Of a DNA stretch of 64,000 nucleotides, positions 9,035-17,599 are shown one piece after another. The stretch lies in the NCBI GenBank assembly GCA_965203215.1, contig CBDBBY010000001.1:3720001-3784000 (forward strand). Direction: 5' to 3'. The translations under genes were made by a program, and so were the position numbers. The notes under the pieces are model-generated. The model did no database searches, had not been told where the DNA came from, and saw nothing but the letters and a program-made list of their open reading frames with translations. This DNA comes from CBDBBY01 sp965203215 (lineage in GTDB: Bacteria; Pseudomonadota; Alphaproteobacteria; Rhodobacterales; Rhodobacteraceae). The stretch's first letter is position 1, and each line of letters begins with the position of its first letter.

Positions 9035-9468
9035 ACTTCAGCGCGAAACCACCCAACCAATCGCCCGATGTGGTTCACTGCACGCGCGGGTTGAAGATCA
9101 ACCTGCGCAGTCAGGTCATCAATGCACATACTGGCAGCTGTGCAAAGGCATCCGTTGGATTGCAGAGTGCTCAGCGAATCTCTCCATGTTGGCCGGATAC
9201 GAACGATCTGCTTTGCGAGCTCTCGCCTCAAAACAGAGTACGAAACTTTGGTTTGTCGACATATTTACCTTCGTGCGTCGCGACACTCGTGAAACAACAC
9301 GATGGCAACAATGTTGGCTCGGCGTACAGGACGCAGCGTTCGCTGCATGGTGAAGGTGCACTGCGCGGTGGAAGCACTCGATGGTGCCTATCGCCGGCTC
9401 TCAATTGCGAACGCAAAAGATTTGTTCGGACGGCAGTCCGTCTGATGCCGATCAGGAACAACGTGTGA
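9031..9468 (+). CDS. Hypothetical 145-residue ORF between pglX and pglZ
   Basis: The ATG overlaps the pglX stop (ATGA) and its TGA overlaps the pglZ ATG (TGATG), so it sits as a coupled link in the operon. The product is Cys/Arg/Ser-rich with no motif I recognise. Several other frames in the same stretch are also open, which argues against real coding. It may be an insertion of non-coding or foreign DNA that happens to be open and keeps pglZ translation coupled, or a genuine unknown BREX component. Confidence 0.35.
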   Translation: MNFSAKPPNQSPDVVHCTRGLKINLRSQVINAHTGSCAKASVGLQSAQRISPCWPDTNDLLCELSPQNRVRNFGLSTYLPSCVATLVKQHDGNNVGSAYRTQRSLHGEGALRGGSTRWCLSPALNCERKRFVRTAVRLMPIRNNV

Positions 9469-11792
9469 TGTCCTCTACCCTTTTGGATGAAATCCAGAAA
9501 TTGATGGCAGAACGTCTGCGCGAGATGGACGGTACGGAACCGCCCGTTGCGTTGCTCTGGACTGACCCGGACGGCCAGTGGCAGCCGGTAATCCCTGCGC
9601 TAATGAAGGCACTTCCAGAACTCTACACGCTCGGCGCCTACGCACCGGGCGAACGGAAGGGACCGGTAATCTGGCTCAAATGCGTGGTTGATCGAACCTT
9701 AGCCGACGCGGCACCGCAGGAGGGCAAGATCCCGATCATATATTTGCCTTTTGTAGGTCGCCAAACGTTACGGGCCACCGACGATTGCGACGCTCTACTT
9801 CAGCCGCTTGTCGAGTTGCAATTTCGGGGTGCTGTCTGGCATCACAGCAACGGCAACGATTGGACGGTCGCAGCGTTTCTTTCCTCCGATGACGCTATCG
9901 GGCTCGACATGGCCCGCGATGCAGCGACGCGTGATGCAGCGCTTCGCGTTTTACCATTATTGGCGACGGAACCGATCGCCGCGCTGCAAGGCCGTCGGCT
10001 TGAAGCAGAGGATTTCGACCGCCTTGCGATAGGCGACCCGGTCGGCGATTTGCTGACCTGGATGAGCGATGCTGCGACATTCAAGGAGGGTCGCGAACCC
10101 AAGCGTTGGAGGTCTTTTTGCAAGATTTGCGAACGCGACTTTCGCTTCGACCCGGAGGACGAGGGGCTCCGTTCTGCTGCGGACGCGCTGGCCACTGGCG
10201 ATGGCAAGTGGAATGACGCTTGGCAGCGCTTTAGCAGTGCGCCTTCGCTCTATCCCGGCATTCCGGCCGTTTTGCGCAATGCAAGCCCAAAGGATCTGTT
10301 GAATCCAATTGATCCGTCGCGGCAGCCTGGCCTGAATAAGCAGATGGAAGACCGAGTTCACGCTGCGCTGGAAGAAGCCGCAGAGCTTCCTCACGCCGAG
10401 GCTTGCGACAAGGTTGCTGCGTTGGATAGCAAGCATGGGGAACGGCGCGACTGGGTGTGGGCGCGAATTGGCGAGAGCCCCTACGCGTTAGCGCTGGCAC
10501 CACTTGGCCGCCTTGCGCGCGACGCGAAGCGTGACCTCGCGAACTCCTCGGTCGATGCGTTTGTCGCTGATTATACGGAACGTGGGTGGTGCTGCGATTG
10601 GGCAGCCATAGAGGCACTTTCTTTACCTACGACCGGTATCGAGTTTGAAGTTGTCGCGAAGGCTGTACACGCACTGTATGAGCCTTGGCTTGATCGCGCG
10701 GCACGACGCTTCCAAGAGTTGCTTTCCGCTGGGAACGTCGACCTGAGCAAGCTCGCGAGCGGTGTTGACGCCGAACCCGGAACTTGCATCCTTTTTGCCG
10801 ATGGTCTGCGCTTTGATCTTGGTGCGATGCTTGGCAAGCGGCTGGAAGCTCGGGGCGTCCGCGTAAAGCTAGCGCATCGCGTAACGCCAGTCCCGACCGT
10901 GACCGCCACCGCGAAGCCTTTGGCATCGCCAGCCTATCCGAATTGCACCGGTGCGGCCACTGCGGAAGATTTCCGCCCCGATATCTCCAGTGAAGGCAAA
11001 CCTGCGACCGCTGCTCGGCTTCGTGCGCTTATGGCAAAGCAGGGCATTTTGATTGAGGACAAAGGCGAGACGCTCATGGCGCTCGACGATAGAGTCGGCG
11101 GTTGGGTGGAAACAGGCGAGATCGACCGTCTCGGCCATTCCTTAGGCGTTAAACTCCCCCGTCAACTGAAAGTTGAAATTGAAGCAATCGCCAACCAAGT
11201 CGATGCACTCTTCGATTCGGGCTGGCGAAAGGTCCGGGTAGTAACCGATCATGGCTGGCTGTTGCTTAAGGGTGGATTGCCGAAGGTCGAATTGCCACCG
11301 TCCTTGGTTCAAACCAAATGGGCCCGTTGCGCCGCCGTCAAAGGCGGATCTATACCCGCTGTTCCTACTTACCCATGGTACTGGAATCCATTGCTCCGGA
11401 TCGCATCTCCGCCAGGAATCGGTTCGTTTTTTGCCCGCACTGAATATGCCCATGGCGGCATCAGCCCACAAGAATGCGTGGTGCCCGACTTGATCGCGGA
11501 GCGCGATACGACAGCCGTCGCTGCACGAATTACGAAGGTCGACTGGCGCGGGATGCGCTGCCGGGTCACCGTCGAAACCAACGCGCCGCACGCAGTCGTC
11601 GATTTGCGGCTCAACCGTAGGCAGTCAGAATCCAGCATAGCCGCTTCGGTTCGGGAGGTGAACGACGCCGGCAACGCGAGCCTCGTCGTTGCCGAAGACA
11701 AGTACGAAGGTGCCGCAGCACTCGTTGTGGTTCTGGACAAAGCAGGACGGGTGCTCGACGACCAATCGACAACTGTCGGCGATAGAGCGTGA
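9468..11792 (+). CDS. pglZ: BREX phosphatase-like protein PglZ
   Basis: 774 residues from the ATG at 9468. A longer reading from 9381 overlaps the upstream ORF and is unlikely. The alkaline-phosphatase-superfamily PglZ core is visible: FADGLRFDLG near residue 442 (DxLRxD metal motif) and VVTDHGWLL near residue 591. PglZ is one of the two proteins shared by all BREX types. In its other domain it has a long helical N-terminal half. The size and neighbours suit the shorter type-1 PglZ class. GTG/ATG of brxL overlaps its stop. Confidence 0.93.
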   Translation: MSSTLLDEIQKLMAERLREMDGTEPPVALLWTDPDGQWQPVIPALMKALPELYTLGAYAPGERKGPVIWLKCVVDRTLADAAPQEGKIPIIYLPFVGRQTLRATDDCDALLQPLVELQFRGAVWHHSNGNDWTVAAFLSSDDAIGLDMARDAATRDAALRVLPLLATEPIAALQGRRLEAEDFDRLAIGDPVGDLLTWMSDAATFKEGREPKRWRSFCKICERDFRFDPEDEGLRSAADALATGDGKWNDAWQRFSSAPSLYPGIPAVLRNASPKDLLNPIDPSRQPGLNKQMEDRVHAALEEAAELPHAEACDKVAALDSKHGERRDWVWARIGESPYALALAPLGRLARDAKRDLANSSVDAFVADYTERGWCCDWAAIEALSLPTTGIEFEVVAKAVHALYEPWLDRAARRFQELLSAGNVDLSKLASGVDAEPGTCILFADGLRFDLGAMLGKRLEARGVRVKLAHRVTPVPTVTATAKPLASPAYPNCTGAATAEDFRPDISSEGKPATAARLRALMAKQGILIEDKGETLMALDDRVGGWVETGEIDRLGHSLGVKLPRQLKVEIEAIANQVDALFDSGWRKVRVVTDHGWLLLKGGLPKVELPPSLVQTKWARCAAVKGGSIPAVPTYPWYWNPLLRIASPPGIGSFFARTEYAHGGISPQECVVPDLIAERDTTAVAARITKVDWRGMRCRVTVETNAPHAVVDLRLNRRQSESSIAASVREVNDAGNASLVVAEDKYEGAAALVVVLDKAGRVLDDQSTTVGDRA

Positions 11793-13837
11793 CGATGGAA
11801 CTTGATCGACTGGATAGGATCGGTGCCGCAGCCTTCGACGGTTATTTGGTCCGCAAAGACTTGGTTCGCAAATACGCACGTCAATATCCAGTACCGACCT
11901 ACGTCGTGGAATTCCTGCTTGGGCGCTACTGCGCAAGCGTCGATGAGGAGGAGATCGGCGAAGGACTGCGGATTGTCGAGAGGTTATTGAAGGACCGAAC
12001 CGTTCGCACCGGCGACGAGGAACTCATCAAGGCGCGGGCGCGGGAACATGGTTCGATTCAGCTAATTGATCTGGTCAAGGCGCGTTTGGACGCGCGTAAC
12101 GATTGCTATGTTGCCGAGCTACCTAGCTTGAACCTGCGCCAAGTCAGAATTGATGACGCACTCGTTGGTGACAACGAGCGAATGTTGACAGACGGCTTCT
12201 ACGCCGAGGTTACGCTCGGTTACGACGGAATCATCGCTCAAGAGAAAGACGGTCGACCCTTCAAAGCGGAAGCTTTGAGGCCGATCCAGATGTCGAAACC
12301 GGACGTGCTTGACGTCTACGCCCGAGCGAGACGCGAGTTTACGACGAGCGAGTGGGTGGACTTTCTGCTTCGATCTGTCGGTCTGGAACCAGCGGCGTTT
12401 GATGATCGCGCGAAGCAAGTGGCACTGCTGCGCATGATCCCGTTCGTGGAGCGGAATTACAATCTCGTCGAGCTCGGGCCGCGAGGAACCGGCAAAAGCC
12501 ACCTCTTCCAACAGATATCACCATACTCGCACTTGGTCTCCGGAGGAAAAGCCACCGTTGCCAAGATGTTTGTGAACAACGCCAACGGCCAGCGCGGGCT
12601 AGTCTGCCGCTACGACGTTGTCTGTTTCGACGAAGTCGCAGGTATTTCCTTCGATCAGAAAGACGGCGTAGGAATTATGAAGGGGTACATGGCCTCCGGT
12701 CAGTTCAGCCGCGGCAAGGAAAACATCCGCGCAGATGGCAGTTTGGTACTGGTCGGCAATCTGGACACCGACATCGAGCACCAACAGCGGATCGGCCACC
12801 TGCTGCAACCTTTGCCGCCCGAGATGCGGGATGACACCGCGTTCATGGATCGGTTGCACGCTTATGCCCCTGGCTGGGATTACCCAAAACTTGCGCCGGG
12901 TGAACATCTGACCGACCATTTCGGCCTTGTCAGCGATTTCCTAAGTGAATGCTGGAGCAGGTTGCGCATCGGCAACCGTTTCTCTGCGATGCAGGGCCGG
13001 GTGCATTTGGGCGGAGCATTGAGCGGGCGAGATATTGAAGCGGTCAACAAAACCGTCAGCGGCCTGGCCAAGCTGCTGTTTCCCGACTCGGAAATGCAGA
13101 TTGCCGAGGAAGATATTGAATGGATCGTGCGGCTGTCCTTGGAAGCACGTCGCCGCGTAAAGGAACAGCAGAAGCGCATCTTCAAGAGTGAGTTTCGAAA
13201 CACTCATTTCAGCTACACTTTAGGTTCGGAAGGCATTGAACAATTCGTGGCGACGCCGGAACTGCACAGCGACGAGGCAATCGACCGCGACCCGCTTCCT
13301 CCCGGGCAGGTCTGGGGTGTCGGTACGGGGTCCAGCGGGCCGGGTCTCTACCGGATTGAGGTTACCCGGGGTCCGGGCAGTGGTGTGCGTGTCCTCAACC
13401 AGCCAACACCGCCGGCCCTTCGCGAGAGCGTACGGATTGGCGAGCAGAATTTGTATGCCGGAGCGAAACAACTGGTTGGTGACCGCAATCCAAGGGAAGA
13501 CGAATTCACCGTGCAAATGCGTCCCATGGATGCCGACAAGTCAGGCGAGGGGCTAGGTGTGCCGGTGCTTATTGCCCTTTGCGGTGCAGTGCTCGGCCGC
13601 AACACTCGCGGCGGGGCCATCGTCTCTGGAGCGCTTAACCTCGGTGGGTCGATTGAGCCAGTCCCGAATGCGACTCAGATTGCAGAACTTGCCGTTGACA
13701 AGCAAGCCCAAACCCTTTTGATGCCCGTTTCGGCACGCCGGCAACTCAATGATCTGCCTGACGAAATTTGGACACGGATCAACATCGAGTTTTATAAGGA
13801 TGGCCCAGACGGAGTATTCAAAGCATTGATGGTTTGA
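11789..13837 (+). CDS. brxL: BREX Lon-related protein BrxL
   Basis: 682 residues, GTG at 11789 overlapping the pglZ stop; an ATG two codons later is an equally good start. AAA+ core: Walker A GPRGTGKSH near residue 230 and Walker B VVCFDE near 277. The C-terminal Lon-like domain contains residues reading KSGEGLGVPV and GGAIVSGALNLGGSIEPV. The usual Lon serine motif (PSAG) is not apparent. BrxL marks a type 1 (or brxL-containing) BREX system. It is the last gene of the operon and is needed for phage exclusion but not methylation in studied systems. Confidence 0.92.
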   Translation: MTMELDRLDRIGAAAFDGYLVRKDLVRKYARQYPVPTYVVEFLLGRYCASVDEEEIGEGLRIVERLLKDRTVRTGDEELIKARAREHGSIQLIDLVKARLDARNDCYVAELPSLNLRQVRIDDALVGDNERMLTDGFYAEVTLGYDGIIAQEKDGRPFKAEALRPIQMSKPDVLDVYARARREFTTSEWVDFLLRSVGLEPAAFDDRAKQVALLRMIPFVERNYNLVELGPRGTGKSHLFQQISPYSHLVSGGKATVAKMFVNNANGQRGLVCRYDVVCFDEVAGISFDQKDGVGIMKGYMASGQFSRGKENIRADGSLVLVGNLDTDIEHQQRIGHLLQPLPPEMRDDTAFMDRLHAYAPGWDYPKLAPGEHLTDHFGLVSDFLSECWSRLRIGNRFSAMQGRVHLGGALSGRDIEAVNKTVSGLAKLLFPDSEMQIAEEDIEWIVRLSLEARRRVKEQQKRIFKSEFRNTHFSYTLGSEGIEQFVATPELHSDEAIDRDPLPPGQVWGVGTGSSGPGLYRIEVTRGPGSGVRVLNQPTPPALRESVRIGEQNLYAGAKQLVGDRNPREDEFTVQMRPMDADKSGEGLGVPVLIALCGAVLGRNTRGGAIVSGALNLGGSIEPVPNATQIAELAVDKQAQTLLMPVSARRQLNDLPDEIWTRINIEFYKDGPDGVFKALMV

Positions 13838-14229
13838 GTAGAGGCAGATGCCGCCGCCGGCCCACCCCATAAAGCCACTCCTCGCGGGAGGGGAGCACTT
13901 TTACAGGCCGCTAAAAGGTCAATTTTGAATGCCGATTCACAACGCCGATCAAGGCGCTAGTCACCTTGGTGCTCGAAGGCACTAAGGCAACAAGGTTGCT
14001 CCCGATCAGCCGCCCCTCCGCCGGAAGTGGTGGGGCTCGCCGATCATCGCCGAGTTTGAAGGGGGCCCCAGCCCTCAGCGAGGGTTGGCGGATGCCTCGG
14101 AACCCCCGCTCGACTGACAACCGACGACAGTGGTCCGTCAAGTGCCGAGAAAAGTACTTGGGGCGGTGCGACAGGTTATGACGAATTACCGTGAACTGCT
14201 TCATCCCGACTATAAATTAAAAATCTTCA
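13838..14229. other. Intergenic region between convergent brxL and KAP NTPase gene
   Basis: About 390 nt without a credible gene. Near 13875 a short GC-rich hairpin (CTCC-TCGC-GGGAG) followed by a short T tract could help end brxL transcription, but it is weak. The sequence changes from GC-rich to AT-rich near 14190, marking the edge of the AT-rich gene. Confidence 0.5.
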
Positions 14230-16785
14230 CTAGTCATGTATATAATCAGTATGAATTTCAGTAAACAAATCTTGCTTTAAATCAATCGGCTTGCTTTGAC
14301 GGCTACAAAATTCCTTGAACTTTAAAAACTCCTCAAAGTCGCTAGCCATAACCTCCCTACCCATATAGTATAACGTTGAAATAGTCAGTAAATTTAAGAC
14401 AATCAAATTAGAAATAAAAAATGCAATCTTGTAAGATCTTCCAGCTTTCTCTTGATCATCACGGCCTAAATTCATGTAGAATTGACCAGAAACAAACATA
14501 TCACTTTCTAGTATTTGGCGACGAGAAACTTTCGAACAAAATTGAACTGAGAGGCACACAATACACAACAGGTAGAACAAATCCTCTCGTTTTACATCTG
14601 CCTTTTGTAAGGCATTAAGGCAGAAATTAGAGATAGAAACCCAGTCACTACTTGCAACAAGCTCCCTTTTTTGAAGTTGCACCAGAGCACGCGCTGCGAT
14701 CAAAGGCGATTTTACCGATTTTTCTTCAAAATTTCGATGCTCCGAGTCATTCATTGATATTGCACGGAAATGCTGAAAATCAACATTTGCGTTATGAATA
14801 TGTCCTCCTAACTCAAACAAAAAATCACTTGACACACTAAGATGATACTCATTTAGTTCTAACTTTAGCGCCTCAGTAAAGCCATTTGATGCAGCTAATC
14901 GACCCAAATGTACTAAAAAGGAGGCAAATTGCATCCCGCTATTTGCCGAACTATGTGTATTAGCCCAACTCACAGAAAGCTGGATTAGCTTCTTTAACAG
15001 AAGTTCTCTTTGTTTTGAATTTGCAAGTTCAAACGCCAGAAAAAGAGATCTATATCGATGGTCCGATAAATCTACATCGTTCATCAAAATCATTGCATTA
15101 ATTAATAATTTTGGGTACCGAAGCTTGCGACCACCTGATGAAGTCACGGAGCATTTTGAGAAATTTTCAATAACTGTCGGGAACTTGGATGTGTTTACCC
15201 AATGATTAACATTACGCTGAACTACATCATCGACCCGTAAATCGAAACCAATAGTTTCACTTAAAGTCTTTAAGGTATTACTGTCTTGGGACTCTGCGGC
15301 ATCAACAATTTCGCTATCCAGTAAAATCTGTAGTGCAACTTTTTTGTCAACATTAAAGATCATAGCGGCAAGATTTTGCTTCAGATCTGGATCAGATGCG
15401 AGCTCTACGATCCACGGATCCAATTTTTTTGGATCATTCAATACTGTTGGATCACCCGTTAGCAAATCGCGATGTGCAAGAAACGCTGCGACCGTGGGAA
15501 GGGGAATTGCCGCTTCATGTAAAACGAAATGCATACTTAGATCGTTTACAAATGAAATAATTTGACGTGGTGTGGTTTTTCCTCCCTGAAACTTTAGTAA
15601 ATGATAAAAAATTTTATAGCACCGAAAGGCGTCCCCATCTGGTACATCGTTCTTTAGTGTTTGGCTCAAATTGTTCCGAAAAAAGAGCTCGGTATCAGCC
15701 AAAACGGGAGGTCCAACTGCTATTACTTCATGAAAAGTTTTTGAAAATATTTCGCGTGACGAAATGGGCGTAAGATTTCTGGAGCTTTTGATATCTAAAT
15801 GACTTAACCCATTGGTATCTTTATCCGCTTGATGAGCGGCCGAGGAAATCAAATTTCGATCATATGGAACAATTATTTTTAAACTTGTGGTTTGCGCGTG
15901 CTCTCTACAGTATTTGCCTCTGGATACTAAAGAGCGCACTAGCGACCAATAGGTCATTATTTCGCTGCTAGGTAGGCGATCAATATTATCTAAAACAAAA
16001 ATTATTCTGTCATTTTTGTGCTGTACGATATTTAAGGCTTTATTGATATTGAGCTGGAAGTCGAAGCTGGTGGGATTTGTTTCACGAATGTGATAGGTAG
16101 TTTTATGGTTCAATGGTTGTTTTGGACTTAATAGTAATTTTGAAATTCGTGCTTGATAGGAACTAAAAAACCGTTCTTTCGGCTTATCTTGATCTCTATT
16201 ACGTTTGTAGTCCCAGAAAGGATATATTATAAGCATGGCAATAAGATAGAATGAAATTGTAGCAATTAGAGTCCAATTGAACGCCTGAATAGATTTAAAA
16301 AACTCAATGAGCTGAGGATAGACTATCGGAAGGAATGGCAGTGAAATTAAAATTGCGATTGCATACCAAGTCAAAATTGGAGTGGTTGTCGTTTCGATTT
16401 CCTTGGAAGTGTAGTTAATTTCACGTTGTATTTTCTCTATCTCATTTTCTTTATCGGGGAAGTTTTCTATGGACCAATTTAGGAATTCCTCTAATATTGA
16501 ACGGCGAATTTCAGTACCTTGGGACTTCCAGATATCAAAAGTAAAAATGTGATATCTGTGATTAGAAATGAGTTGTTCTGAATTGATTTTTTTTTCGACT
16601 ATCTGTATTATGCTTGATTTCCCAATTCCCCAATATCCTTCAAGACCAATTGAAAGATTAGCATTTTCATGCTTATTTATAAGATCAACAAGTAACATTG
16701 CGATTCGTTCATGACCTTGACCTTGAAAGAGGTCATTGGCTGTTGGTGCGTCGAGAATAAGGTCACGCGACAATCGGTTGGGCAT
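14230..16785 (-). CDS. KAP-family P-loop NTPase with two internal membrane helices
   Basis: 851 residues. Walker A GYWGIGKSS is at residues 50-58. Two hydrophobic helices at ~137-158 and ~169-190 are inserted between Walker A and Walker B (IIFVLDNID, 261-269). This is the signature layout of KAP NTPases, membrane-anchored ATPases often found on plasmids and in defence islands. The rest is helical with no recognised motif. Base composition is strikingly AT-rich compared with all neighbours, so it is almost certainly of foreign origin. It stands alone, convergent to the BREX operon; a weak RBS precedes the ATG. A role in phage defence is inferred from location and family. Confidence 0.85.
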   Translation of the reverse strand: MPNRLSRDLILDAPTANDLFQGQGHERIAMLLVDLINKHENANLSIGLEGYWGIGKSSIIQIVEKKINSEQLISNHRYHIFTFDIWKSQGTEIRRSILEEFLNWSIENFPDKENEIEKIQREINYTSKEIETTTTPILTWYAIAILISLPFLPIVYPQLIEFFKSIQAFNWTLIATISFYLIAMLIIYPFWDYKRNRDQDKPKERFFSSYQARISKLLLSPKQPLNHKTTYHIRETNPTSFDFQLNINKALNIVQHKNDRIIFVLDNIDRLPSSEIMTYWSLVRSLVSRGKYCREHAQTTSLKIIVPYDRNLISSAAHQADKDTNGLSHLDIKSSRNLTPISSREIFSKTFHEVIAVGPPVLADTELFFRNNLSQTLKNDVPDGDAFRCYKIFYHLLKFQGGKTTPRQIISFVNDLSMHFVLHEAAIPLPTVAAFLAHRDLLTGDPTVLNDPKKLDPWIVELASDPDLKQNLAAMIFNVDKKVALQILLDSEIVDAAESQDSNTLKTLSETIGFDLRVDDVVQRNVNHWVNTSKFPTVIENFSKCSVTSSGGRKLRYPKLLINAMILMNDVDLSDHRYRSLFLAFELANSKQRELLLKKLIQLSVSWANTHSSANSGMQFASFLVHLGRLAASNGFTEALKLELNEYHLSVSSDFLFELGGHIHNANVDFQHFRAISMNDSEHRNFEEKSVKSPLIAARALVQLQKRELVASSDWVSISNFCLNALQKADVKREDLFYLLCIVCLSVQFCSKVSRRQILESDMFVSGQFYMNLGRDDQEKAGRSYKIAFFISNLIVLNLLTISTLYYMGREVMASDFEEFLKFKEFCSRQSKPIDLKQDLFTEIHTDYIHD

Positions 16786-16868
16786 TGTCTATACTCATTT
16801 TTTTCTCTAAATATCTGTTTACTTTAGTATATTCAAGATGGGCTTATATACTTGATTGTGTAACTAGG
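16786..16868. promoter_or_regulatory. AT-rich leader of KAP NTPase gene
   Basis: 83 nt of AT-rich DNA between the NTPase start and the IS5-like remnant. It must hold the promoter for the - strand gene unless transcription comes from the IS. No clear -35/-10 pair was assigned. Confidence 0.35.
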
Positions 16869-17592
16869 GCCTGTCTATGCTAAATCATAGATCATTTCGA
16901 CGACGGCGGCGAGGTTCAGGAAGCCTCGATAGGTCGCGTCGAGTTTGTCGAACCGCGTGAAAAGGCGTCGGCAGCCCTTGAATCTCCGGAACAGCCGTTC
17001 GATCTCGTTCCGAAGCTTGTAGGTTTCCCGGTCGTAGTTCCATTTGACTTTACGGTTCGCCTTCGGCGGTACGACCGGATTGTCCCAGCTCTTCAGCAGG
17101 GCGCGGCCTTCGGGCGCGTCGTGGGCATGGCCGCCGGACAGGCGAAAAGTCATTGCCTGCTTGTCACTTGCGGAAACCATGTGGATCTTCGTGTTCCATC
17201 CGCCGCGCGACTTGCCGATGCTTTGCGGGTCCGTTCGTCTTCCGCGCCCCGGCGCCGTCGGGATGCACCTCGGCGCTGGCGCTGTCGAGGCCGAAGCAGT
17301 TCGCGTCCCCGCCGGGCGCATGCAGGTCCCGAAGCGCGGCGAACAGCCGCTCGAGCACGCCGCTGCGCGACCGGCGGCGGAACCGGGCGTAGACCGAGTA
17401 CCATTTTCCGAAGCGCTTCGGCAGGGCGCGCCATTTGCAGCCGTTCTCCAGGAAGTACAGAACCGCATTGATGATTGCGATGTTCGAAATCCTGACTTCG
17501 ACAGTTTGACTCGATTTCAGCGCCGTTTCGGCTTTTCGGAGCGTTGCGCGCAAGGGAATTCCGGCTCTGTCGCGCTCCAGCGGAAAATGTAG
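16868..17592 (-). mobile_element. IS5-family insertion sequence remnant
   Basis: Left end near 16868 (GGGCCTGTC, like IS5-group termini). No matching inverted end was found to the right, where the sequence runs towards the IS1634-like element. The transposase inside is frameshifted and internally deleted, so this is a dead element. Confidence 0.7.
16875..17553 (-). pseudogene. IS5-family DDE transposase, frameshifted and internally deleted
   Basis: Two - strand frames together give an IS5-type transposase. The N-terminal part has GCKWRALPKRFGKW and GLDSASAEVHPDG (first catalytic Asp). The other frame has SRGGWNTKIH and RNEIERLFRRFKG (catalytic Glu). The shift falls near 17235, where related elements carry an A-run for programmed frameshifting; here there is no such run. 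Between EGRALLKSW and NPVVPPKANR about 30 residues are missing compared with the family, including the segment with the second catalytic Asp (DRAYEG-like). The enzyme cannot be active. The start at 17553 (TTG) is tentative. Confidence 0.8.
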
Positions 17593-17599
17593 TGCTTCA

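Noticed and set aside
9381..9467. Longer start for pglZ
   Set aside because: Residues before the ATG at 9468 overlap the upstream ORF and do not resemble PglZ.
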